DNA of 5,233 bases from Bacillota bacterium (GTDB lineage Bacteria; Bacillota_A; Clostridia; Peptostreptococcales; Anaerovoracaceae): the NCBI GenBank assembly GCA_017437925.1, contig JAFRWQ010000215.1:1-5233 (forward strand), read 5' to 3'. Positions 1 to 5,233 of this stretch are shown in pieces; within the stretch, counting starts at the first letter, position 1, and every line of letters starts with the position of its first letter. The position numbers and the translations under genes were made by a program. Under the pieces are notes generated by a model. The model ran no database searches. It saw only the letters and a program-made list of their open reading frames with translations, and was not told where the DNA came from.

Positions 1-2
1 CC

Positions 3-614
3 ACGGCCCTCGACCCCTCCATGATAGGCGAGGTCCAGTCAATCATACGCATGATAGCCAAGACCGGCCGCACCATGATGATAGTGACCCACGAGATGGA
101 CTTCGCCAAGAAGATCTCCAACAGGGTCCTCTTCATGGACGGCGGAAACATCTACGAGGAAGGTACTCCCAAGGAGATCTTCGAGCATCCGAAGAAGGAG
201 AAGACCATACGCTTCATCAAGCGCCTCAGCTCCCTCTCCTACAGGATAGAGAGCAGGGACTTCGACTTCGAGGCTCTTGCCGCCGAGCTTCAGGCCTACG
301 CCGAAAAGCTCCTCATCGAGAACGACCGTACTTCAAAGATCCAGATCGCCCTCGAAGAGATCTGCGTCAACAACATCTTCGGATTCGAAGGCGAGCCCAA
401 CATCTACGCCAGCATCGATTACTCCGAGAAGAGCGACGTGCTGACCCTGGAGCTCAAGTACGCAGGCGAGCACTACGACATCAACACCTCCGAGAACGTG
501 CTCTTCAACTCCATACTGCAGGAGCCCACGACCACCGTCATCGACGAAGTGCTCGAGGATTCGCCCAAGTGGTACAACAACCACACCGCCATCAGCCTGA
601 GATGGGAGGACTAG
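3..614 (+). CDS. Polar amino acid ABC transporter ATP-binding protein with C-terminal degenerate GHKL-like domain (5' end outside window)
   Basis: The reading frame is open to the left edge; the first visible residues are TALDP, the D-loop that directly follows Walker B in ABC ATPases, so the P-loop and signature motif lie outside. The 203 visible residues continue with VTHEM (H-loop His at visible residue 30) and a FMDGG...EEG.P.EIFEHP stretch (about 44-63) typical of the GlnQ/ArtP/HisP family, which powers import of polar amino acids on the cytosolic side of the membrane. Family members usually stop soon after this point. Here about 125 further residues follow (about 75-203), including IQIALEEICVNN (113-124), which resembles the N-box helix of RsbW-type GHKL ATPases, and a weak YAGEHYDI (153-160) where the DxG box would be. 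No glycine-rich G2 loop is visible, so ATP binding by this second domain is doubtful; a regulatory role is inference. It is followed after 2 bases by the receptor-permease gene, its evident partner. The family call is firm; the extra-domain call is moderate. Confidence 0.9.
   Translation, partial: TALDPSMIGEVQSIIRMIAKTGRTMMIVTHEMDFAKKISNRVLFMDGGNIYEEGTPKEIFEHPKKEKTIRFIKRLSSLSYRIESRDFDFEALAAELQAYAEKLLIENDRTSKIQIALEEICVNNIFGFEGEPNIYASIDYSEKSDVLTLELKYAGEHYDINTSENVLFNSILQEPTTTVIDEVLEDSPKWYNNHTAISLRWED
604..610 (+). promoter_or_regulatory. Ribosome binding site inside the end of the ATPase gene
   Basis: GGGAGGA lies in the last codons of the ATPase gene, 6 bases before the ATG at 617. It selects that ATG over the in-frame upstream start at 569, which would overlap the ATPase and add 16 residues in front of the signal peptide. 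Stop (612-614) and start (617-619) are 2 bases apart, so translational coupling of the two transporter subunits is likely. Confidence 0.85.
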
Positions 615-616
615 CC

Positions 617-2158
617 ATGAAAAAGAATATCTTCAGAGTATTTGCTTTCGCGCTCTGCGCCCTCATGCTCTTCTCCGCAGTTTCCTTCGCGGAAGGGGAG
701 ATGGAGCCCAAGAACGGCATCACCACCATCAAACAGCTGGACGGAAAGAAGATAGGCGTCCAGACCGGCGTCCTCTACGAAGACGAGATCAAGGACGAGA
801 TCGAAGGGGAGGAGTGGGCCTACTACAAGATGCCCAACGACATGATCCCGGCCCTTGAGAACAACCTGATCGACGCCTACCTCATCGAGGAAGTGGGCTT
901 TTACGCCCAGCATTACGAGCATCCCGAGCTCATGCGCCTCGAGGAAAAGGCAGGCATGAGCGAGTTTGCCGTCATCATAGGAAACAACGACAAGCAGGAC
1001 AGGCTCTTTTCCGAGATGCAGGAGTTCATCGCAAAAGGCAAGGAGAGCGGCTGGCTCGACAGCCTTTACGATTACTGGGTAAAGAACTGGAACCCCAACA
1101 CCTGCCATATCGAGACCGTACCCGAGACCACCGGAGAGAACGGCACCGTCATCATAGCCATCGAAGGCGGATACGAACCCTTCTCCTTTGAAAGCAACGG
1201 CGAGTTCTCCGGCTACGACGTGGAGTTCATGATGAACTTCTGCGCCGAGTACGGCTACCAGTGGGATTTCTGGGCCATGGAGTTCGACTCCATCGCTCCC
1301 GGAGCCATCATGGGCAAGTACGATTTCGGCATGAACATAGTCGTGGACGAGGAGAGGGCGGAGGCCTCGGTCCTCACCGATCCCTACTACGTCTGCGACC
1401 TGGTATTCGTGGTCGAGGGCGAGTATGAGAGCGAGGTCGGCTTCGTCGAGCGCATGACCGACGCCTTCAACAAGACCTTTTTAAGGGAAGGCCGCTGGAA
1501 GCTCTTCGCCGAAGGTATGGGGCGCACCCTCTTCATCACCTTCGCCTCTGTCATCTTCGGTACTGCCCTGGGCTTTGCCGCCTACATGGCCTGCCGCCAC
1601 GGCAACAAGGTCGCCAACAAGATCACCAATTTCTTCAACTGGCTCATCGAGGGCATACCCACCGTAGTGTTCCTCATGATACTGTCCTTCGTGATCTTCG
1701 GCAGCGCCCACATCAGCGGCACCTGGATCTCCATCATCGGCTTCAGCTTCATCTTCGGCTGCGGAATGTACGGAATGCTTAAAGTCGGATTCGGGGCCAT
1801 CAGCAGGGGGCAGTTCGAAGCCGCGACCGCCCTGGGCTACAGCGACAGCCAGAGCTTCTTCAAGGTGCTCCTGCCCCAGGCGGCACAGCACTTCCTGCCC
1901 ATATACAAGAGCAATGTGGTTTCTCTCATCAAGGAGACCTCGGTCGTGGGCTACATCGCGGTCATGGATCTTACCAAGATGGGCGACCTGGTCAGGAGCC
2001 GCACCTATCTGGCCTTCTTCGCCCTCATCGCCGTCGCGGTCCTCTACTTCATCATGGAGGCCGTGCTGACCGCCATAGTCGGCAGGATCCAGCTGAAGGT
2101 AGACCCCAAGCGCCGCTCAAGGGAAAAGATACTCGAGGGCATAGTCGTAAAAGAGTAA
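617..2158 (+). CDS. Fused amino acid ABC transporter: signal peptide, substrate-binding domain (permuted order) and permease
   Basis: This 513-residue protein joins receptor and membrane pore of a polar amino acid importer. Residues 1-25 form a signal peptide (MKKN start, hydrophobic core, cleavage after SFA25) without a lipobox, so the receptor domain lies outside the membrane. Residues about 34-158 match the second part of a family 3 binding protein: IKQLDGKKIGVQTG opens lobe II and a C-terminal helix follows (GWLDSLYDYWVKNW). Residues about 176-267 match the first part: GGYEPFSF, GYDVEF, then DEERAEA...TDPYY with Arg247 at the position that usually holds the ligand carboxylate. Together they make up roughly one binding domain with its halves swapped. 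Residues about 290-492 are a HisM/GlnP-type permease with about five membrane segments and the EAA loop (EAATALGYSD...LPQA, 401-421) that docks the ATPase. The tail is basic (DPKRRSR). It forms an operon with the upstream ATPase. From memory, similar fusions occur in gut Clostridia. The exact amino acid cannot be read from sequence. Confidence 0.92.
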   Translation: MKKNIFRVFAFALCALMLFSAVSFAEGEMEPKNGITTIKQLDGKKIGVQTGVLYEDEIKDEIEGEEWAYYKMPNDMIPALENNLIDAYLIEEVGFYAQHYEHPELMRLEEKAGMSEFAVIIGNNDKQDRLFSEMQEFIAKGKESGWLDSLYDYWVKNWNPNTCHIETVPETTGENGTVIIAIEGGYEPFSFESNGEFSGYDVEFMMNFCAEYGYQWDFWAMEFDSIAPGAIMGKYDFGMNIVVDEERAEASVLTDPYYVCDLVFVVEGEYESEVGFVERMTDAFNKTFLREGRWKLFAEGMGRTLFITFASVIFGTALGFAAYMACRHGNKVANKITNFFNWLIEGIPTVVFLMILSFVIFGSAHISGTWISIIGFSFIFGCGMYGMLKVGFGAISRGQFEAATALGYSDSQSFFKVLLPQAAQHFLPIYKSNVVSLIKETSVVGYIAVMDLTKMGDLVRSRTYLAFFALIAVAVLYFIMEAVLTAIVGRIQLKVDPKRRSREKILEGIVVKE

Positions 2159-2170
2159 CAGTGTTTAACG

Positions 2171-2198
2171 GAGCAGTCCTTCGGGGCTGCTCTTTTTT
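2171..2198 (+). terminator. Intrinsic terminator of the ABC transporter operon
   Basis: A 9-bp stem (2171-2179 GAGCAGTCC with 2184-2192 GGGCTGCTC, one G-U pair) is closed by a TTCG tetraloop and followed at once by six Ts (2193-2198). It begins 13 bases past the permease stop codon and separates this operon from the amidase gene. The reverse direction has no T tract, so it acts on the + strand only. Confidence 0.95.
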
Positions 2199-2224
2199 CG
2201 CGCGTTTTGTATTGTTAAATAGTG

Positions 2225-2253
2225 TTTATTCATGGACCGCTCTGTGGTAATAT
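2225..2253 (+). promoter_or_regulatory. Extended -10 promoter for the amidase gene
   Basis: TGGTAATAT (2245-2253) fits an extended -10 element (TGnTATAAT-like, with hexamer TAATAT at 2248-2253). The sequence 17 bases upstream, TTTATT (2225-2230), is a weak -35 match, as is common when the extended -10 is present. The site lies in an AT-rich patch that stands out in this GC-rich window, just past the operon terminator. Transcription would start near 2260, giving a leader of about 20 bases, too short for a riboswitch. Confidence 0.65.
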
Positions 2254-2270
2254 AGTGCGTGAAAGAAAGA

Positions 2271-2275
2271 GAGGA
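2271..2275 (+). promoter_or_regulatory. Ribosome binding site of the amidase gene
   Basis: GAGGA sits 7 bases before the ATG at 2283 within an A/G-rich run. It decides the start: an in-frame GTG at 2259 coincides with the predicted transcription start and has no ribosome binding site, so it is unlikely to be used. Confidence 0.8.
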
Positions 2276-2282
2276 CTTCACC

Positions 2283-3275
2283 ATGTCAAACCCGGCAAAA
2301 TTCGTTAAAGATAAGGAACTCATCAGGAGCCTTAAGACCCTTGAGGACGTCTGGGGCGACGGAAGCTTCTATACCATGGATTACAGCGCCTCAGACCGCC
2401 TGGACCAGGTCCTTTCGGAGGATCATTTCACGGTGGCCGACTTCGAGAAGCTGCTGTCAAAGATCTTCATTACGGAAGATCTGGAGGGCACGGGCTTCGG
2501 CGCCGGCTGCTCCGCCTTTATCGCAAAAGACAGGAGGGGACACGTGCTGGTGGGAAGGAACTTCGACTTTACCCATCCTCTGTTCTCCATACTCTTAAGG
2601 ACCCAAAGCCCCGGAGAGCTTAAGACCATAGGCCTCACCGACCTGGGCTTTTCCAACATGAAGGCGGGGTCCCTCTGCGACGGGAAGACCGACATCTCGG
2701 CGGCTGTAACCGCTCCCTTCTTCAACATGGACGGTATGAACGAGGCGGGGGTATTCATAGCGGTCCTGCAGCTCAGAAGAGCAAGCACCTCTCAGGATAC
2801 CGGCAAGCGCAAGGTCATAACCACATCCATGATCAGGACGGTCCTCGACAGGGCGCACAGCGTACAGGAGGCTGAAGATATATTCAGGTCCTACGACATG
2901 CAGTCCCCCATCGAGAACAACGATTACCACTTCTTCGTGGTCGACTCCACCGGCGTGTCCAAGGTCTTTGAGTACGCTCACAACGAGCTCAACGTCATCG
3001 AGACTCCTCTGGTGACCAACTTCTTCCTGTCCAAAGGCATGAGGAAGAAGGGCGGCGGCAAGGAGCGCTACGCGGTCATAGAGTCCGTGCTGGATTACAG
3101 GGAAGGAAAGCTTGAAAAGCGCGACGTTATGGAGGTCCTGCGCATGGTAAGGCAGCCTTCCGGAAGCAAGGGCAAGAGCAATACTCTGTGGTCGGCGGTC
3201 TACGATCTTACGGCAAAAGAAATAACGGTGGTAACGAACCACCGCTATTCGAAGCCGAAGACGTATAAACTCTAG
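2283..3275 (+). CDS. Cysteine Ntn hydrolase, linear amide C-N hydrolase (choloylglycine hydrolase / NAAA / acid ceramidase superfamily)
   Basis: The 330-residue product has no signal peptide or membrane segment, so it is probably cytosolic. It should cleave linear amide bonds with an N-terminal cysteine nucleophile. The core motif runs GCSAF...VGRNFDF with Cys76, Arg92 (Cys+16) and Asp95 (Cys+19), the same spacing as Cys2/Arg18/Asp21 of bile salt hydrolase and Cys126/Arg142/Asp145 of human NAAA. Further family marks are NMDGMNEAGVFIA (Asn153), VTNFF (Asn246), an Arg in KERYAVIESVL (Arg262) and the closing TLWSAVYDL strand. Bile salt hydrolases have the cysteine at position 2 and over 300 residues after it. 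Here about 75 residues precede Cys76 and about 255 follow, a layout closer to NAAA or acid ceramidase, whose precursor cuts itself just before the cysteine. Cleavage between Gly75 and Cys76 is therefore likely. The substrate is unknown: bile salts, penicillin V, N-acyl amino acids and N-acyl ethanolamines are all handled within this superfamily. It has its own promoter and appears monocistronic. Confidence 0.88.
   Translation: MSNPAKFVKDKELIRSLKTLEDVWGDGSFYTMDYSASDRLDQVLSEDHFTVADFEKLLSKIFITEDLEGTGFGAGCSAFIAKDRRGHVLVGRNFDFTHPLFSILLRTQSPGELKTIGLTDLGFSNMKAGSLCDGKTDISAAVTAPFFNMDGMNEAGVFIAVLQLRRASTSQDTGKRKVITTSMIRTVLDRAHSVQEAEDIFRSYDMQSPIENNDYHFFVVDSTGVSKVFEYAHNELNVIETPLVTNFFLSKGMRKKGGGKERYAVIESVLDYREGKLEKRDVMEVLRMVRQPSGSKGKSNTLWSAVYDLTAKEITVVTNHRYSKPKTYKL
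3215..3244 (-). terminator. Probable intrinsic terminator for the MgtC gene, inside the amidase 3' end
   Basis: Read on the - strand, CGGTGGT (3244-3238) pairs perfectly with ACCACCG (3232-3226) around a 5-base loop. The T-rich run TTATTTCTTTT (3225-3215) follows directly. The stem begins 34 bases past the MgtC stop codon. After one mismatch, A/T pairs extend the base. It overlaps the amidase codons for roughly residues 312-321. On the + strand it has no T tract, so it should act only on the leftward transcript. Confidence 0.7.
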
Positions 3276-3277
3276 TT

Positions 3278-3997
3278 TTACTCGATCTCTTCAATATGGT
3301 AGATGTAGTCCAGGCTCGAAAGGGCCTGGATTATTTCTTCATGGGTCTTGTATTTCTTAAGCTCCGGGCTGCGCAGGGTCAGCATGACCGAATACACCGA
3401 AAGCCCCGAGCCCGCGTAGGCCGGGTTGGCTTCGATGTCGTCTATGGAAAGGCCCAGCTTTCTCACGGTGCTCACGAAGTCCTGAAGGTAGGAGGGATTG
3501 GTCAGCTCTATGTGCACCTCGAAGTGGTTGGAACGGTTTTTGAGGTAGGTCTCGAAGGCCGGGAAGGCCGCCAGGCTGCAGTAAAAGGCGATAAACATAA
3601 AAAGTGTTACGGTATAGTAGCCTGCGCCGCAGGCGATCCCGATGATGCAGGTCGCCCAAAGGCCCGAGCCGGTGGTGAGGCCCTTGATCTGGCTGCGGGA
3701 GCTGTAGAGCACACAGTTTATGCTTATGATGGCGACTCCCACGATGGCGGCCGAGGATAGGCCGAAGGAGTGGGTCGAGCTGTCGGCGAAGAGGAGCTGG
3801 TCCAGGAGCATGGCGCCTGTCGAGCTCAGGGACACCAGTATGAAGGTGCGAAGGCCCGCCGCATGGCGCTTGCTGGATCTTTCGCAGCCTATGATGGCAG
3901 CGAAGATCACCGATATCACCACCCTGAAGGCGATGGAGGCGGTGCACAGCTGCTCGGACCAGGGTCCGAGGAATTTTCCTATGGGATCGTAATACAT
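3278..3997 (-). CDS. MgtC/SapB-family membrane protein with C-terminal ACT-like domain
   Basis: The 239-residue protein starts at an ATG with a consensus AGGAGG site close upstream. The N-terminal part (about 20-150) holds four or five membrane segments and the MgtC family marks: IIGCER...RHAAGLRT (35-51) and KGLTTGSGLW...GAGYY (105-128). The second usually contains AA after GLTT; here it is GS. The GFLGAG-like segment normally seen between the two motifs is replaced by VAIISINCVLYSS (88-100), a clear divergence. The soluble C-terminus (about 158-239), with alternating strands and helices (HFEVHIEL...LQDFVSTVRKLGL...YSVMLTLRS...EEIIQALSSL), looks like the ACT-like domain of the longer MgtC proteins. 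Family members are tied to survival under low magnesium, membrane potential and ATP synthase control, but their biochemical role is unsettled. It lies 36 bases after an antiporter gene, probably in the same operon, and converges on the amidase gene with a 2-base gap. Confidence 0.85.
   Translation of the reverse strand: MYYDPIGKFLGPWSEQLCTASIAFRVVISVIFAAIIGCERSSKRHAAGLRTFILVSLSSTGAMLLDQLLFADSSTHSFGLSSAAIVGVAIISINCVLYSSRSQIKGLTTGSGLWATCIIGIACGAGYYTVTLFMFIAFYCSLAAFPAFETYLKNRSNHFEVHIELTNPSYLQDFVSTVRKLGLSIDDIEANPAYAGSGLSVYSVMLTLRSPELKKYKTHEEIIQALSSLDYIYHIEEIE
3305..3339 (+). terminator. Probable intrinsic terminator for the amidase gene, inside the MgtC 3' end
   Basis: TCCAGGC (3309-3315) pairs perfectly with GCCTGGA (3324-3330). 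The inner bases add a T-G and a C-G pair closing a GAAA tetraloop (3318-3321), and the outer bases 3305-3308 can pair with 3331-3334. The T-rich run TTATTTCTT (3331-3339) follows the core stem. The core begins 34 bases past the amidase stop codon. No other terminator candidate for the amidase was found nearby. The reverse strand lacks a T tract after the stem. Confidence 0.7.
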
Positions 3998-4001
3998 TTT
4001 G

Positions 4002-4008
4002 ACCTCCT
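4002..4008 (-). promoter_or_regulatory. Consensus ribosome binding site of the MgtC gene
   Basis: On the - strand this reads AGGAGGT, a full match to the anti-Shine-Dalgarno sequence, with its GGAGG core 5 bases before the ATG at 3997-3995. It supports that start and suggests efficient translation independent of the upstream gene. Confidence 0.9.
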
Positions 4009-4016
4009 GTCCGGCG

Positions 4017-4031
4017 GGCCGGGGCCCGGCC
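4017..4031 (-). repeat. GC-only inverted repeat between the antiporter and MgtC genes
   Basis: GGCCGGGGCCCGGCC is a perfect 7-base inverted repeat around a single central base, made up only of G and C; as RNA it would form about 6 pairs with a 3-base loop. It fills much of the 36-base gap between the two - strand genes, just after the antiporter stop codon and a few bases upstream of the MgtC ribosome binding site. No T tract follows, so it is not a standard intrinsic terminator. It could protect a processed mRNA end or reduce read-through. Confidence 0.6.
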
Positions 4032-4033
4032 GT

Positions 4034-5233
4034 TTATCTTCTTCTCCCTCTGCTCTGCCAGCGGTTGTTGTAGGCGTGGAACTGCTCGGCGGCCTCGTTG
4101 AAGGCCTGCTCGTCCTCAAGCTCGCTGCCGACGCTGTGGGCGGGGATCTCCTGCTGTATCTTCTGAATGCGCTCTATGAGCAGCTCGACTTCGGTCTTGC
4201 CCTCGGCTTCCGCGTCGGTGACGGGGACGGCCTCCTCCAGTTCGTTGGTGTAGGAGCGGGAGAGGTAGAGGGAGAGCTTGGCGCAGGCGGGGCCTATGAG
4301 CTCGTAGAGCACGCTGGACGCGAGTATTATCGTTTCAAGGGCCGTGCCGGTCCGGCCTCCCAGGGTGCGGGCTCCCAGGGCCGCGAGGCCTATGGCGACG
4401 CCCGCCTGGGGCACCAGGGCGAGGCCCAGGTAGTTCCTGACGAGGGGGGCTTTACCCACGGCGAAGCAGCCTCCCCAGGCTCCCGCGTACTTGCCCAGTA
4501 TCCTCACGATGAAGTAGAGCACTCCTATGAGGAGAAGGGGCACGCCGCTTATGGCCGACTCCATGTCGGTGAGCATCTCTAGCCTGAAGTTGAGGCCCGA
4601 TCTCACGAAGAAGAGCAGCAGCACCGGGGGGCTGAAGTAGTTGAGCTGCTTGAAGAGCCTGTCGTCGTCGGACATGTTCATGTAGACGGTGCCCATGGAC
4701 ATGCAGCCCAGAAGGGGCGAGACGTCGAGGGCGGCGCAGACTCCGCAGAAGGCGAAGAGAGTGGCGATGGAGACTATGAGCCTGTTGTCGGTGGTGCGCT
4801 TTTCTGGAAGCAGCAGCTTGAGCAGCACGCCGAAGAGGCCGCCCAGGGCCATTATCCCCAGGTTTATGAGCAGGGGCTTTACGATGCTCATGACGTTTAT
4901 CGCCTGACCCGTCATAGATGCGAGGGCGACCGAGATGGCTGTGCTGTAGGCTATGAGGCCGACGACGTCGTCGAGGGCCACGACCTGAAGCAGAGTGTCG
5001 ACGAAATCGCCCTTGGAACCGGTCTGCCTTATGGTCATCATGGTCGAGGCCGGGGCCGTTGCCGAGGCCAGGGCCGCCAGCACCACGGAGAAGGGCAGGG
5101 GCAGGCCCAGTATGAAGAAGGTCAGTATGAAGACAGCGGCAGAAGCCGCCATGGCTTCGGCCACCGTGATTATGACGACCTTTATTCCGTTCTTTTTGAG
5201 GGTGTCGAGCTTGAAGAACTCGCCGGTGCCGAA
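4034..5233 (-). CDS. CPA2-type cation/proton antiporter (5' end outside window)
   Basis: The frame stays open to the right edge: 23 codons lie upstream of the GTG at 5164 and read GTGEFFKLDTLKKNGIKVV, typical of the loop and helix before the core of these carriers, so that GTG is not the start. Of the 399 visible residues, about 1-325 are mostly hydrophobic with some nine or ten membrane segments. SATAPAS (57-63) followed by ALDDVVGLI (about 86-94, Asp88-Asp89) are the two core motifs of CPA2 exchangers; the paired aspartates are typical of electrogenic sodium/proton antiporters such as NapA, whereas KefC-type proteins usually have QD here. LGLALVPQAGVAIGLAALG (about 269-287) is the other conserved helix. 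Roughly three N-terminal helices are probably missing. The last 70 or so residues are a charged cytosolic tail ending RGRRR, with no recognisable nucleotide-binding RCK domain. It exports sodium or another cation in exchange for protons; the ion cannot be fixed from sequence. The MgtC gene follows 36 bases downstream. Confidence 0.88.
   Translation of the reverse strand, partial: FGTGEFFKLDTLKKNGIKVVIITVAEAMAASAAVFILTFFILGLPLPFSVVLAALASATAPASTMMTIRQTGSKGDFVDTLLQVVALDDVVGLIAYSTAISVALASMTGQAINVMSIVKPLLINLGIMALGGLFGVLLKLLLPEKRTTDNRLIVSIATLFAFCGVCAALDVSPLLGCMSMGTVYMNMSDDDRLFKQLNYFSPPVLLLFFVRSGLNFRLEMLTDMESAISGVPLLLIGVLYFIVRILGKYAGAWGGCFAVGKAPLVRNYLGLALVPQAGVAIGLAALGARTLGGRTGTALETIILASSVLYELIGPACAKLSLYLSRSYTNELEEAVPVTDAEAEGKTEVELLIERIQKIQQEIPAHSVGSELEDEQAFNEAAEQFHAYNNRWQSRGRRR

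Noticed and set aside
569..616. Upstream ATG at 569 for the receptor-permease gene
   Set aside because: It would overlap the ATPase gene and put 16 polar residues before a clear signal peptide; the ATG at 617 has a good ribosome binding site.
692..1420. Two truncated binding proteins produced by a frameshift or deletion
   Set aside because: The frame is intact throughout, the halves are complementary rather than overlapping, and the combined length fits one domain.
1481..1891. Open frame on the - strand opposite the permease domain
   Set aside because: It mirrors the strongly conserved permease coding sequence; the translation is an acidic, repetitive composition artefact without its own ribosome binding site.
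2259..2282. GTG at 2259 as the amidase start, adding 8 residues
   Set aside because: It falls at the predicted transcription start and has no ribosome binding site, while the ATG at 2283 has GAGGA at proper spacing.
2595..3242. Open frame (215 codons) on the - strand opposite the amidase
   Set aside because: The + strand frame carries all the Ntn hydrolase motifs in order; the antisense translation resembles no family known to me.
4009..4033. GC hairpin as an intrinsic terminator between the antiporter and MgtC genes
   Set aside because: No T tract follows the stem in the direction of transcription.
3770..4582. Long open frame (270 codons) on the + strand opposite the MgtC and antiporter genes
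   Set aside because: It is antisense to two well-recognised families, its translation is low-complexity and glycine-rich with no domain, and GC-rich DNA commonly leaves the opposite strand open.
5162..5164. GTG as the true start of the antiporter
   Set aside because: The frame continues upstream to the window edge with family-like sequence, and the protein would lack its first helices.

Overview
The window suggests a GC-rich anaerobic bacterium, most likely a member of the Clostridia or a related Bacillota lineage. The basis is family resemblance: a fused substrate-binding/permease polar amino acid transporter, an intracellular Ntn amidase and strong AGGAGG-type ribosome binding sites. Frequent ATA (Ile) and AGG (Arg) codons in an otherwise GC-rich coding style run through all five genes, so nothing looks recently transferred. 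The taxonomic placement is a low-confidence inference.

Positions 1-2198 (+ strand) hold the end of an amino acid uptake operon. The first gene, cut by the left edge, is a polar amino acid ABC ATPase of the GlnQ type carrying an extra C-terminal domain that resembles a degenerate RsbW-like (GHKL) fold. Two bases after its stop begins a 513-residue protein that combines signal peptide, periplasmic-type binding domain and permease. Its binding domain appears to be in circularly permuted order, lobe II before lobe I. The two genes would supply ATPase, membrane pore and receptor. A strong UUCG-loop intrinsic terminator closes the operon.

Positions 2199-3275 (+ strand) hold a single gene with its own extended -10 promoter. 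It encodes a cytosolic cysteine Ntn hydrolase of the choloylglycine hydrolase / NAAA / acid ceramidase superfamily. All the recognisable catalytic positions are present, and there is a probable autocleaved alpha segment before Cys76.

Positions 3278-5233 (- strand) hold two genes read towards the amidase: a CPA2-type cation/proton antiporter (cut by the right edge), then, 36 bases further on, an MgtC/SapB-family membrane protein with a C-terminal ACT-like domain. Both point to ion or pH homeostasis.

The most striking non-coding structure is at the tail-to-tail junction. The amidase and MgtC genes are only 2 bases apart, and each appears to use an intrinsic terminator embedded in the last codons of the opposing gene. 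The two terminators are placed symmetrically (the first stem base is 34 bases past the respective stop codon) and end in almost the same T-rich tract. No RNA genes, mobile elements, CRISPR arrays or long repeats were seen.
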